Positions 44,507 through 54,297 of a stretch of DNA of 64,000 nt are shown here, piece after piece. A program made the translations under genes and the position numbers. The stretch's first letter is position 1. Every line of letters starts with the position of its first letter. This stretch comes from Jaminaea rosea. Its lineage: Eukaryota > Basidiomycota > Exobasidiomycetes > Microstromatales. The stretch covers positions 248,001-312,000 of the forward strand of contig NW_020289979.1 of NCBI RefSeq assembly GCF_003144245.1, read 5' to 3'. The notes under the pieces were generated by a model. The model was not told the origin of the DNA, ran no database searches, and worked only from the letters and a program-made list of their open reading frames with translations.

Positions 44507-46445
44507 GACTGCCCTCTGATAGCAGCCTGTGCCTGCATGAAACGATTCCTCGCATCCTCGCTCGAGATCTTGCCCTCTGCGACACCCCGCTGTAGCTGGT
44601 GAGCGAGCTGCTGGATCATCTGCTGTTGTGCGGGGTTTAGAGCAGGTTGCTGCTGCCCTGGCTTGCCTTCTTGGCTGCCTGAAGGGCCCTGTCCTTGCGT
44701 TTGCGGCGGATGCTGAGACTGCTGATTCATTTGGACTTGCGGTGGCGGCTGCTGCTGCTGCTGACCGGGCATCATTTGCTGGCCGGGGTACCCCTGCTGA
44801 GGCATCCCATCGGGTCTTTGCTGCTGCTGCTGCTGTTGCGGCTGAGGAGCAGGACTTGGCTGTCCACTCTGCTGCCCTGCTCCTCTCGACTTGTTCATCC
44901 ACCACTCCTCAAACGGGGCCAGTCGCTCCCTGTACCAATTCCTCAATCTCTCAGGTGTCTGCGCCGGCGTAGGCACCTGCTCTCTATTTCCCTCCCCTTG
45001 CGGATCAGGATTGGCCACAGCGAGACCAAGCTTGTTAGCCAAGATGATCCAGCCCGTCAGAGCCTGCGGCACATTGGATGAGGCGCCGGGAACTGTAGTG
45101 GAAGACAGCCGTCCGGAGCCGCCCATCCCTATGACCGATGCGAAGAGGGCGTTGAGCTCAATGTTGCGCGTGCCTTGGTCGCCGCCATTATTGCCTGAGC
45201 TTGGAGCGGGGCCAATGAAGGTGTGGGAGACGTTGGGTGGGAAGGGCGTGCCGCGCTGCGACATGAAGGAGCTGATGATCGCGGTGAATTGGGAGAGGTT
45301 GCTCAGACCGGGAGGAAGAGCGGAGGGCTGTGAAGGTGTGACTGGTGGCTGAGACTGCTGCTGCTGTTGCTGAGGAGGTCCTGAGGGATTCAGGCCTTGG
45401 CTTTGCTGCTGCTGATGACTCGACGAAGGCACGCTCTGCGGGGTAGCAGGTCCTCGCTGCTGCTGCTGCTGTTGATGATGGTGCTGAGACTGAGATTGCT
45501 GTTGGCGTTGCTGCTGTTGCTGGGCAAAAGCCTGCAGCGCCGCCAGCTGCGACTGATGCTGCGGAATGTCACCGGCGCCAAAGGGCATGCCATTCGCGCC
45601 TCCAACGGAGCCAGGTGTACCGGGGAAGCCTTGGTTCTGATTCGAGCCTTGCCCTTGGCCCATTCCCATCCCACCCTGACCAAACGGATTCATACCCGGC
45701 ATCGGACCGGAGGAGGACTGATTCTGCATCTGGGCTGAAGGTCTCTGTTGTTGGCCTTGACCTTGCTGATTCGGTTGCTGATTCGGCTGCTGCTGGCTGG
45801 AAGGGGTGGGCGCGTTGGCCTGCTGAGGAGTAGCTGGCGTCTGCGGCTGCTGGGAGCCCTGCTGCGACCTCCCCATTTGAGCTTGCTGGCTCTGACTGCG
45901 CAGCATGTTGACCAGCTGATCATGCATCGCTTTCATCCGTCTCATCTCGTTGGCCAGGCGTCCTTGCTCCTGCTGCTTAGCGGGGCTATCTGGCTGGGAG
46001 CTGACGTTTGACCATTGCGCTTGAAGGTTGCCCATGTTGCTGCGAAGGGCCTGCAGCGGGGCGGAGAGCGGGTGCAATGGATCAGCGATTCATACTATGC
46101 CAATTGCGAAGCCCTCGCGGCGCTCACCTGAAGCATCGCCATGCCATTCTGTGGGGACAGACCAGCGGGGAGCATGCTGGGCTGGGATGATGATCCGTCG
46201 TTGCCTCCTCCACCGCCCCCTCCTGCGCTTTGAGGCATATTGTTTGGCATCCCCTGGGTGGACTGCTGCGAGAGCAGCGCCGGGTTCATCGACCCGCCCA
46301 TTCCCATCATCTGGGACTGACCCTGCTGCTGCTGTTGCTGCGCCTGGCCGAGGGCAGCTTGGAGGGCTTGAGGGTTGATGCCAGCGGGGAAGCCATTGTT
46401 GCTTCCGCCGCCGCCAGCATTGCCGCCTGAGCCTTGCTGGTTCAT
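41964..46445 (-). CDS. SWI1: SWI/SNF chromatin-remodelling subunit Swi1 (ARID domain)
   Basis: Exons 46128-46445, 42692-46050 and 41964-42618 join in phase to 1443 aa. The N-terminal third is Gln/Pro/Gly-rich. The ARID DNA-binding domain lies at about residues 355-477: LSQFTAIISSFMSQRGTPFP, HTFIGPAP, LNALFASVIGMGGSGRL and ALTGWIILANKLGLA. A second polyQ/Ala region contains a 15-residue Gln run coded by the CAG tract at 44461-44506. The C-terminal third is helical, armadillo-like (SLVFSLKSRLEIEVSFALNQ, then DLVDELVGLLERSAF), as in Swi1/ARID1 (BAF250) C-termini, and ends VLVGHLSSMIAV. The architecture of ARID between polyQ and an armadillo tail identifies Swi1. It works in the nucleus with Snf2 to move nucleosomes. 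Confidence 0.9.
44461..44506. repeat. (CTG/CAG)15 tract coding polyglutamine in Swi1
   Basis: Fifteen perfect CTG triplets on the + strand, coding 15 Gln on the minus-strand gene. It is pure enough to be length-variable. Confidence 0.95.
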
Positions 46446-46891
46446 GATACTGCGCGATCAGGCTGCGTTGACCTTCGGAGTACGCGAAGTGCTGGCTGTA
46501 TGCTATGCCAATGCTACTGATCCTCGCGGATGCATGCGACGCGTTCGCGACGAGATGGCGTCCGCGCCTCTTGCAGGCTGATGGCGATCGTCCTTCTGCG
46601 CGACGAGGAGGCCGATGTGAGGACAAAGTAGGAGAATACGACACCACGAAGCCCGTCCTGCTCAATCTAGTGGTGCAAGAGCAGGCGCGGTTGATCGAGG
46701 ATCGTGAATGCTGGAATGAGGGGACGGAAGGGGACGATGCGATGGACAGACGGAACTGGCCGCCTTCCTTGAGCCGCCCTGTGCCCGTCTGGCGCGACGC
46801 CGGGTGAGCGACCTCAAATGATCAAAGGCATTGCAATTGAAAAAGTAACGATACAAGTACAGATGTTCATTATAGGCAGCTCACGACTCGG
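46446..46891. promoter_or_regulatory. Promoter region of Swi1 and 3' flank of PLC
   Basis: About 450 bp between two genes on the same strand. No element could be defined. Confidence 0.4.
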
Positions 46892-49800
46892 TCATGCAAG
46901 TCGAAGGCTCGTACGGATAAAAAGCGTGCTGAAAGGGTATTGCTGCAGCTGACCGTCGTAGAGTGGGATATGCCTGTACCCTTCTCGCATGGCGCCGAGG
47001 GAGAGGATATACGATGCGAGTGCGGATCCGCTCGGCATGGGGGATGTCAAGGACGCTGAGGTTGATCGGGTGGATGGGGATGTGGACGAGTGGGCGATGT
47101 GAGAGGAAGCAAGTAAGGGAGAGGCGGGAGGAGGTGCGGCGAGAAGTGGTGATGAGGGCAAGCCTGCAGATGAAGAATCGGTTGTCGGCATCGTTGCAGA
47201 CAAGCTGGAGGAGCTCGACGAATTTGGCAGTGGGGAGCTCGATGGTGACGGCGAAGGCCCATTGCCAGTCGCTGCGCCTCCAGGTGTGGCGTCCGCGCAC
47301 ACCTCAAATCGAAGAAAGGCTAGATCGAGCAAGCCTCGCGTCAAAGCCTTGACTCTCCCAGGATCGCTCGAAGACTCGACATCTGGGAGCTCCGACTCGC
47401 CTGCCGGGACGTCGATGCTGATGTTGAACGCTTCGTTCCACACTGGACTGAAGCCGTTGCCCTTAATGACGCTTGTTCTGAAAGTTGGTGTACCGCCGCC
47501 GGCATCGCTGCGGGATTTCTGAGGTGATGGGCTGTTTCCTTCGCCGGTAAGGAGCGGTTCGAGTTTGCTGTCGCTGCGATTCTTGAGGAGAGTTACGTTC
47601 GATGCAGGCTTGATTGGCGTCGTGCTGACGGTCGAGGACAGAGGCGCTTCGCGAGACCCTGGTCTGGCCAGCCCTGCTTGCTGCTCACCCTGCTCCTGCC
47701 TTCCCCAGCTCTCCGGCGTCAACAGCGATACACTTACAAACGGGTCGAGCACGTCGCCATCGCTTCTCTCCTTTTCCTTCACGACGTCGCGCATCCGCGG
47801 AAGCTGCTGCGCCGACACGATAGTCAGCTCGAGCACAACCCTGATTGACGATCTCGCGGGTCGCTTCTTTTCCTTCACCCTCAACGCCTCGGGCTTGCGC
47901 ACGTATCCGACGCCAGCATTACGCGTAAACAAGGCCTGGTTGAGCGCGAAGCCCAGGTCCAGCGTCTGCCAATTGAGCGCAACTAGTTGGCACCCAACAG
48001 CCCACATGTGGTGCGGCAAGTAATTTGCACTCGTGTGCAGTCGAGCCAAGGAGCTCATGGAGGGATAAATCCTCGTGAGATGCGTGCGATTGTGCTTGAT
48101 GAGATCCTCACGCGCACCAGATCGGTCACGCACGTACTTGAACGCCGTGCGCTCGCTCAGTGAGATCATGTGCTCTGGTGCGTAGACTTCTTTCTTGCTC
48201 AAACCGCGGTGCTTGACGCCGACCGTATAGACGAGGAGAGAAGCCAACTCTGGGGCGATCATGACCTTCTTGCCCCGCGATGCAGCAGCTACAGAGGGCG
48301 CTGAACCTACAGAGGAGGGAGAACTGCCGTCTTCGCCGCTGTTGCCATTGGTCCCGCTCGAGGAGCGATGTCCTGCTGCGGCAACGGACCGCATCAGGCC
48401 GCGAGCGTTGGCGAAGAAGCCGCCGTCGGATTCTGAATTAGTGTCCACGCCTGTTGAGCTGGCTGAGGGGTCCTCATCTGCTCCAAGAGCTTCGATGGAG
48501 CTCGAAGTTGTGTCGCTGCGCATGAAGCGGTCTGGATCGGTAACATCGATGTTCTTGGCTTTGATGAGGATCTTGCCTCGCAGCATCTCCGGTGAGGGGA
48601 GCCCGTCGTCGACGTTCGAAGCAACTCGCTCTGTGAGAAGCGCTGCACCTAACTTCTCACGCAGCATCTTCGCCATGACTGCTTGCTGCGATAGGTCTGC
48701 GTGCACTTCGAGGGAGAGGATCAAAGGATACGGCGAGGCGACAAAGGCGTACCTTGCGATAGTTGCCACGACGTCCGCAAAAGGCACCTTGGAGGTAAGA
48801 GTGCGGCCGTGAGTGATCTGAGGCTGGCCGTTCGGCCCATCCCAGCAGTCGAGCTCGACTGAGCGAGCCCCGGCTTGCAGTGCCCGCGCGTAGCCTTCGA
48901 CGGTGCTGTCGCCCTTCCATTGACCTCGTACGAGATAGGTATTGTGGCTTGAGCTGATGTAGTACTCGCTGAGGGGGCGGCTCATGTCTTGCGGTGCCAC
49001 TCGCTGATGAGCGCTGGAGGAGGTTTGCACAGCGAGGAGCTGCTCTGCAGTCTCTGCTTGGGCTCGTGATCGCGACGATGACGTGGCAGGCTGAGCGCCG
49101 GTGTCGCTATTTGGTACGACCATCGTAGCATCTCTCAGCACGATATTCTCGGAAGACTGTAGAAAATTGGCAAAGCCCTCGAGTAACATCAAGCTCTTGT
49201 CGCCCTGTCGGCTCGAGTACTTGCTGAAGGTCGAGGCTGTCCAGTCTGAAGCATGATCATGCTGGCGCTGCTCTTGTGTAATGAAAGTGCCGAAGGCTTC
49301 AAGAGACATGGCCTTGGAGGCGATGCCGCTCGATGGCTGAGGTTCTTCTGGCGCACATTGAGCCGAGGTCGCTTCGACCGGTTGAGGGCTAAGCGTCTCT
49401 GTGTCTGCCCAAGTGAGGAAGATATCCTCGATCTCTGGCCTCCTTTTGAGCACGGCGACGAAGCGCTGGAAGTCCTGAAAGTCGAGGTAGCCGCGTTTCT
49501 GCCAATCAGCAGCATCAAAGCTTCTGCGGAGGTCGACCGCGTTAGACTCAATACCCAGGCGACGGCAGAGTCGGACGACCTCGTTGAAATCCAGCTTATC
49601 GTCACAAGATGAATCAGCGATACGCCAGTTCTGCCGCAGCCAAAGAGCGTTTCGCTGCTCTAGCATCCCGAGTCCACCCAACAACTGCTTGCGCAGACTT
49701 TGCAGCTTCTCCAGGGTATCGCGCCAGCGCTGCAGCGACTCATCCGATAGAGCGATGAGGTGCAGACTCTTGTACGCTGCGCCCTGCTGGTAGATGATAG

Positions 49801-50557
49801 AGATCCATCGCGGCTCATGTGCAGCCGAAATGTTGAGCGAGATACGGAAGGAAGCCCCAAGTGCGCCAATGCGAACCTCCCTGATGGCCTCGAGGTTGAT
49901 CTTGTTGCCCTTCTTGCTCGCCCAGAGGATCTGTCCTCGATCGGCGTCGAGTCGAAGGATGCGCTGCATGACCTTTTTATGGGTGACTTTGAGCATAGAC
50001 TCGCCATCTTGCAGGGAAGTGGATACATCTAGTGCTGCGAGGCCCGGTGAGTCTTGTGGAAGGCTCGAGGTGCTCGAGGGTGGTGACGAAGCGGGGTTGC
50101 CGCCTTCATAAGAGCTGGCGCGGCTGAGGGAAGATGACGGCCGCTCGTTGGGCGCTGAGTTGGAGGCTTCACTCGTAGCGAGCTCGCCATCTTTGGACTG
50201 CATCTCCTTGAATGTCTGGCTAGCTTGTCGCCTCAGAACGTACGCTGACTGTATGCTAGCCAGCGTCTGTCCGACGGAGCGACCGAGGCTTTGCGGGCTG
50301 CCGCTGTGCGATGGCGAGGCTTCATCACTTGTCGCCCTCCTCACAGGAATCGGTCGCGATGGTGCGGTGCTGACGCCAGTTGGCCCTGACGTACTTGACG
50401 TACTTTGGGAGACATCGCTCACTCGACGACGATGGCGCTGAGCAGCATCATTGTGTTCCTGCTGGTGCGAGGCGGTCTCAGAAAGACGCTGAGCACTGCG
50501 CCCGCTACCGCCGAAGAGATTGGAGAGCCAGCTTGCCGAGTGTTTCTCTCCAGTCAT
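46892..50557 (-). CDS. PLC1: Phosphoinositide-specific phospholipase C (delta-type)
   Basis: A single exon of 1221 aa. It hydrolyses PtdIns(4,5)P2 to IP3 and diacylglycerol. Order: disordered head; a PH-like domain at about 185-290 (MLKVTHKKVMQRILRLDADR, LHLIALSDESLQRW); EF-hand region about 310-400; catalytic X box about 527-668 with the two catalytic His in SSSHNTYL (H538) and ITHGRTLTSK (H583); and metal ligands of SVELDCWDG and LILSLEVH. The Y box is about 768-892, with MISLSERTAFKYV, LTRIYPSMSSL and VALNWQTLDLGFALNQALF. A C2 domain starts near 902 (VVLELTIVSAQQLPRMRDVV) and is interrupted by a Ser-rich insert. The X-Y linker is about 100 residues, Ser/Gly-rich. All catalytic residues are present. 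Length exceeds yeast Plc1 (about 870 aa) because of disordered insertions. Confidence 0.97.
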   Translation of the reverse strand: MTGEKHSASWLSNLFGGSGRSAQRLSETASHQQEHNDAAQRHRRRVSDVSQSTSSTSGPTGVSTAPSRPIPVRRATSDEASPSHSGSPQSLGRSVGQTLASIQSAYVLRRQASQTFKEMQSKDGELATSEASNSAPNERPSSSLSRASSYEGGNPASSPPSSTSSLPQDSPGLAALDVSTSLQDGESMLKVTHKKVMQRILRLDADRGQILWASKKGNKINLEAIREVRIGALGASFRISLNISAAHEPRWISIIYQQGAAYKSLHLIALSDESLQRWRDTLEKLQSLRKQLLGGLGMLEQRNALWLRQNWRIADSSCDDKLDFNEVVRLCRRLGIESNAVDLRRSFDAADWQKRGYLDFQDFQRFVAVLKRRPEIEDIFLTWADTETLSPQPVEATSAQCAPEEPQPSSGIASKAMSLEAFGTFITQEQRQHDHASDWTASTFSKYSSRQGDKSLMLLEGFANFLQSSENIVLRDATMVVPNSDTGAQPATSSSRSRAQAETAEQLLAVQTSSSAHQRVAPQDMSRPLSEYYISSSHNTYLVRGQWKGDSTVEGYARALQAGARSVELDCWDGPNGQPQITHGRTLTSKVPFADVVATIARYAFVASPYPLILSLEVHADLSQQAVMAKMLREKLGAALLTERVASNVDDGLPSPEMLRGKILIKAKNIDVTDPDRFMRSDTTSSSIEALGADEDPSASSTGVDTNSESDGGFFANARGLMRSVAAAGHRSSSGTNGNSGEDGSSPSSVGSAPSVAAASRGKKVMIAPELASLLVYTVGVKHRGLSKKEVYAPEHMISLSERTAFKYVRDRSGAREDLIKHNRTHLTRIYPSMSSLARLHTSANYLPHHMWAVGCQLVALNWQTLDLGFALNQALFTRNAGVGYVRKPEALRVKEKKRPARSSIRVVLELTIVSAQQLPRMRDVVKEKERSDGDVLDPFVSVSLLTPESWGRQEQGEQQAGLARPGSREAPLSSTVSTTPIKPASNVTLLKNRSDSKLEPLLTGEGNSPSPQKSRSDAGGGTPTFRTSVIKGNGFSPVWNEAFNISIDVPAGESELPDVESSSDPGRVKALTRGLLDLAFLRFEVCADATPGGAATGNGPSPSPSSSPLPNSSSSSSLSATMPTTDSSSAGLPSSPLLAAPPPASPLLASSHIAHSSTSPSTRSTSASLTSPMPSGSALASYILSLGAMREGYRHIPLYDGQLQQYPFSTLFIRTSLRLA

Positions 50558-50842
50558 CTGGGCTGGCTATGACATTGTTGGCTGAGCTGAACGAGGGTGT
50601 GAGAATGAAGAGCAACTGAAGGAGCGGGCAGTGTCCAAAAGACTGAAAGCTGGAGGTCCAAGTCCGTTGCGCAGGTCGGCCGCCGAGACAAGACGTGAGT
50701 GATGCACGGGCGCATGCGAGGCGAGCTGAGCATCAGGGCGGCGGCGGAGGCGGCGAGTCCAGCTTGAATGCTTTGCCATCGCTCCCATCTCTCCAACCCT
50801 CTTGCTCACCACTACCTCTGCAGGGATCTGCCACAGCTCGAG
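50558..50842. promoter_or_regulatory. Bidirectional promoter region, PLC1 and Rab5-like gene
   Basis: 285 bp between diverging start codons; no TATA box is evident. Confidence 0.45.
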
Positions 50843-51724
50843 ATGTCGTCTTCAACAGCACCAGCAACAGCAAGCGCTCCCGCCGCTTCCTCCACCAAGC
50901 CGTTCCAGACCAAGCTCGTCCTTCTGGGCGAGGCTGCCGTAGGCAAATCCTCCGTCGTGCTCCGATTTGTCTCCAACGAGTTCGCTGAGAACAAGCAGCC
51001 TACCATTGGAGCTGCTTTTTTGACTCAGAAGTGCAGACTGGAGGACAAAGTCATCAAATTTGAGATTTGGGACACGGCAGGGCAGGAGCGCTTCCACTCG
51101 CTCGCGCCCATGTACTACCGTAATGCGCAGGCTAGCGCTGTCATCTACGATGTCACCAAGGCGGTGAGTTGAGCAGCGAGCTTGGCATCATCTGCCGTGT
51201 TTCATCCGTCTGACAAGGCGATCCTCCCTCCCCCCGCGCAGAGCTCGTTCGAGAAGGCCAAATCCTGGGTCAAGGAGCTGCAACGCCAAGCCAACCCGAA
51301 CATCGTCATTGCCCTCGTCGGCAACAAAATCGATCTTCTTCAACAGTCCTCGTCGTCCAGCAATGAGGAGGGCGGCGGCGATGACACAACAGTCGAGGCT
51401 AACGCCGACGGCGCTGAGGCGACGCCTGCTGCCAGCTCGTCTGTGGTTCGGGCTGTCTCCAAGGAGGAAGCCAAAGCCTACGCAGACGAGAGCAACCTCC
51501 TCTTCTTTGAGACGTCGGCCAAGACGGGCGAAGGCGTCATTGATGTCTTTACCGAGATTGCAAAGAAGATCAACCCGCAGGATATACAGCAACAGCAGCA
51601 GACACAGCAAGGAGGACGAGGAGCAGGGCAGGGAGCTGCTGGTGGAAGGCAGCAGGGTGGAGGCAATGTGAGCTTGCAAGATGGGCAGCAGGGAGGCAGG
51701 AGGCAAGACGCTTGTGCTTGCTAG
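50843..51724 (+). CDS. Rab5-type small GTPase with an acidic insert
   Basis: Exons 50843-51163 and 51242-51724 (78-nt intron) give 267 aa; Rab5 proteins are usually 210-220. They control early endosome fusion. G1 is GEAAVGKS (residues 29-36), switch I reads [11 protein letters not shown] (the Rab5 form), G3 is [13 protein letters not shown]4 is NKID (about 135-138) and G5 is ETSAK (about 197-201). Between G4 and G5, residues about 141-174 are a Ser/Glu/Asp/Ala-rich insert ([20 protein letters not shown]) where ordinary Rab5 has a short loop. The C-terminus is Gln/Gly-rich and ends DACAC, a CXC prenylation motif. Yeast Ypt52 also has extra residues here. The start was taken at 50843 because upstream sequence in the longer frame is not Rab-like. 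Confidence 0.94.
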
Positions 51725-51990
51725 TCTGTTGCGGCCCTGGATCAGGTCCTCGCCGCGCCTCGCCACGTCATGCCTCAGCTACGCCACGATACGATACGCT
51801 CCCATACCGCTATCATGCCCCCTTCCTTCATTTGTTCATGCCCTCGCCTCGTCCCTTTTCATCTCCTTGCTCGCTTTCACTTTGGTGCTCTCGATGTGTC
51901 CATCTTCTAGCCTCGATGCGCGGCATATATGCTAGTCGAATCAGCCAGTCATTTCCTCAGACGACGTCTTTTCTATTGCCAGACTGCGTA
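51725..51990. other. Convergent intergenic gap
   Basis: 266 bp hold the 3' ends of the Rab5-like and NDUFAF5-HscB genes. Nothing else is seen. Confidence 0.5.
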
Positions 51991-53919
51991 TCAGTGCTCC
52001 AGCTCTACCCTCTTCCCGGGCGCCCACTCCCTGCACACCTTGGCGATGTTCGCCCAATACCTCAGCTGCGTCGCAAGCACCCTTGCGCCCTTCGTGTCCC
52101 CCTGAGCAAAAGCGCTCTTTAAGCCCTCACAAGCCTCATCGTACAGCTCCTGATTGGCCACGCGCACAGGTTCTACCTCGTCTTCAGCCTCGGCCTCCTC
52201 CAATTGCTCGCGCATCTCCATCACTTGCATGAGCAGCGAAGGGTCCTCTAGAGACTCTGCTTCATCCGGGACCGCCTCGCCTGCGTGTTCGAGGAGATAG
52301 TGGGCGCGCAGAAGGGGGTCACGAAGAGTCTCGTAGGCCTTGTTGATCAGGCTGCTCTGCGCTGCGGCGGCGGCTTGCTCGGACTCGGGCCGGGAGTGAA
52401 GGCGATCTGGGTGGAAGAGAGCTTGCTGCTTGCGCCAGGAGGCTTTGAGCGCTGCAAGGTCAACGCTCCACCCTCCATCGGGCGTGGAGGCCACGTCTCC
52501 AATGTCAAGTAGGGCAAAGTAGTCGGGCTCCCCAGTCGGGCCGCGAGGTATCGTCTTCTTGTCACTCGCTTGCCTTGCAGAGGTCGAGAATGATCTTGTC
52601 TTTCCACCACCAGGAGGCAGCGGCGGAGCCCCAGAACCGCCCATCGGGGGTGCAGGGTTATCTGCGTCCCCGCCTAGCACGTCCTTCAAATTCTGCTCAG
52701 CGCTTCCCCTCTTGAGCGGCTTGGGCTGCGACGGGTCAGGCTTCCATCCAATCAGGTAAATGATGCCAAAGGTAGCCGGGACAGTCCCGTCTCCGTCGAC
52801 GTTGCCGTGCAGCGCCCGGTAGATTGCGTCTGCAGCGAGGAGGGTATCACGGCTGAGGATGGGCCGGCGATTGATGACTGCATTGCTTTCGCCCATGTCG
52901 CGGAGGTCGTGGATGAGCTCGAAGATGCTCGGGTACGAGACAGCTACCTCGTCCACGTCGACTGTAGGGATGGAGAAACCTGCGCGTGACAGTAATGACG
53001 CACAGTCCCTGCTATCGGTCATGGGGCTCACTCGAGGAGAGATGCCGCCCTCGCGTTCTTGCTCGGCGAGCTGGAGGCTGGTGCGCAGTTCGAAGAGGGT
53101 ATCGCCTCCGAGGAGAGAGCCGACGAAAACGCCGTCTGGGCGGAGGGAGCGTTGAATCTGAATGAGAGAGCCCGGTAGATCATTAGTCCAGTGCAGAGTC
53201 GTGTTGCCTACGAGGCAGTCGACGGAGTCGGGCTCGAAGGGCAGCTCTTCCTCGTCGATTACGTGGCGCTCAATCTCGACTGGCGGCAACAGGAGACAGG
53301 TAAGGATTAGCTGATCGCTCATGAAAAGGGGACGACGGTATGTGGCTTCCAACGTACAAGGAAAGTGGCCATCTAAATGCTCATCGCGATAGAGAAGCTC
53401 TCGGCTCGTATCGCACATAACAATCTTCTTGCAGCCGGTCCCTTCCTTGTCCAAGAAGTGGCGCAAATACCCGGGCCCACTTCCGAGCTCCACTATAGTA
53501 TCAAACTGCCGTCTGATATCCAGAATGCGCTCCGCGAGACTCTCGGCCGCAGCCATTCTCACGTAGTCCACTGTACGGCTTGCTGAGCCTCGTTGTCCAC
53601 GGTCCTCTGCGCTCGCGCTTGCTTGCCCGCCGCCGACCTCAAAGCTCTCCCGCAGCGCTGCACGCGACTTTTGCAGCAGCTTGGCATTGCGGTCAAAGAT
53701 GGTGAAGGGAGACCCTGGCTTGGGGGCGCCTGGCGCAGGGTTTGTGCGCTTCGACGTGGTGGCATCGTCGTCGGCGAGCGGGGACGACGACGAGGAGGAC
53801 GTGGCGTGCCGGCGTGGCGGCAAGAGGGAGGCAGAAGCAGTCGCGCTGCGCCTTGGTGTGCGAGCACGGCGGCTGATGAGGCGCAAAGCTGCGCTGCTTG
53901 AAGCTGAGGGACCTGCCAT
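51991..53919 (-). CDS. Fused NDUFAF5 (complex I assembly) and HscB/Jac1 (Fe-S co-chaperone) protein
   Basis: One gene with two normally separate mitochondrial proteins. Exons 53358-53919 and 51991-53279 give 616 aa; the 78-nt intron (GTACGT donor, GCTAATC branch-like site, GCCAG acceptor) is a multiple of three, so the unspliced frame is also open (642 aa). Residues 1-45 are an Arg/Ser-rich presequence. The first half is NDUFAF5: methyltransferase motif I VELGSGPGYLRHF, LHWTNDLPGSLIQIQRSLRP, GGDTLFELRTSLQLAEQERE, DMGESNAVINRRPILSRDTL and PATFGIIYLIGWKP. The second half (about 52600 to 51991) is HscB: DYFALLDI, the J-domain HPD in ALFHPDRLHSRP, LINKAYETLRDPLLRAHYLL, and the Isu-binding three-helix tail. 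Between them lies a Pro/Gly linker, then TRSFSTSARQAS, which looks like a second presequence or processing site. No stop, promoter or start clearly separates the halves. Confidence 0.9.
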   Translation of the reverse strand: MAGPSASSSAALRLISRRARTPRRSATASASLLPPRRHATSSSSSSPLADDDATTSKRTNPAPGAPKPGSPFTIFDRNAKLLQKSRAALRESFEVGGGQASASAEDRGQRGSASRTVDYVRMAAAESLAERILDIRRQFDTIVELGSGPGYLRHFLDKEGTGCKKIVMCDTSRELLYRDEHLDGHFPCTLEATYRRPLFMSDQLILTCLLLPPVEIERHVIDEEELPFEPDSVDCLVGNTTLHWTNDLPGSLIQIQRSLRPDGVFVGSLLGGDTLFELRTSLQLAEQEREGGISPRVSPMTDSRDCASLLSRAGFSIPTVDVDEVAVSYPSIFELIHDLRDMGESNAVINRRPILSRDTLLAADAIYRALHGNVDGDGTVPATFGIIYLIGWKPDPSQPKPLKRGSAEQNLKDVLGGDADNPAPPMGGSGAPPLPPGGGKTRSFSTSARQASDKKTIPRGPTGEPDYFALLDIGDVASTPDGGWSVDLAALKASWRKQQALFHPDRLHSRPESEQAAAAAQSSLINKAYETLRDPLLRAHYLLEHAGEAVPDEAESLEDPSLLMQVMEMREQLEEAEAEDEVEPVRVANQELYDEACEGLKSAFAQGDTKGARVLATQLRYWANIAKVCREWAPGKRVELEH

Positions 53920-54206
53920 TGCTCCTATCTCGATGGATATACGAAGGCAAAGGGGAGTTGACGGGACGAGGAGAAGAAGCTGGGCCTCCGTCGAGCGGGA
54001 GTGGAGGCGCAGCGCATCTTACATTACACGCCGTTCACGCCTTCGCAACTTACTCCTTGTCGCCTCAACGCACGCCGTTGCACTCGCTCGCCCCAACGAT
54101 GATCAAAACAACCTCAAGTGTGAAGCGATTGCAATCCACTGAATTGTGCTTCGTGGGCGCCATCAGAAGATCATCGTCGACTCTTGAGTAGAAGCGGAGC
54201 AAAAAG

Positions 54207-54297
54207 AACCTACGGCGGGACTCGAACCCGCAGCCTTTGCCTGCCCCGCAGAAAAGAAAATAGAAGGGCAATGCGCTAGCCATTGCGCCACGCAGGC
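54207..54297 (-). tRNA. tRNA-Arg (anticodon UCU) with an 18-nt intron
   Basis: Read on the minus strand: acceptor stem GCCTGCG pairs with CGTAGGT (two G-U pairs). D arm is GCGC-loop-GCGC with AATGGCTA. Anticodon stem TTGCC/GGCAA has the loop C-T-TCT-A. An 18-nt intron follows position 37 (TTTTCTTTTCTGCGGGGC), and the T arm is GCGGG-TTCGAGT-CCCGC. The anticodon UCU reads AGA/AGG. The intron is at the canonical 37/38 site. The 3' flank is CTTTTT, a Pol III terminator. Confidence 0.93.

Noticed and set aside
43665-46445. Multiple plus-strand Leu-rich frames opposite Swi1
   Set aside because: They are CTG repeats read on the wrong strand of polyglutamine codons.
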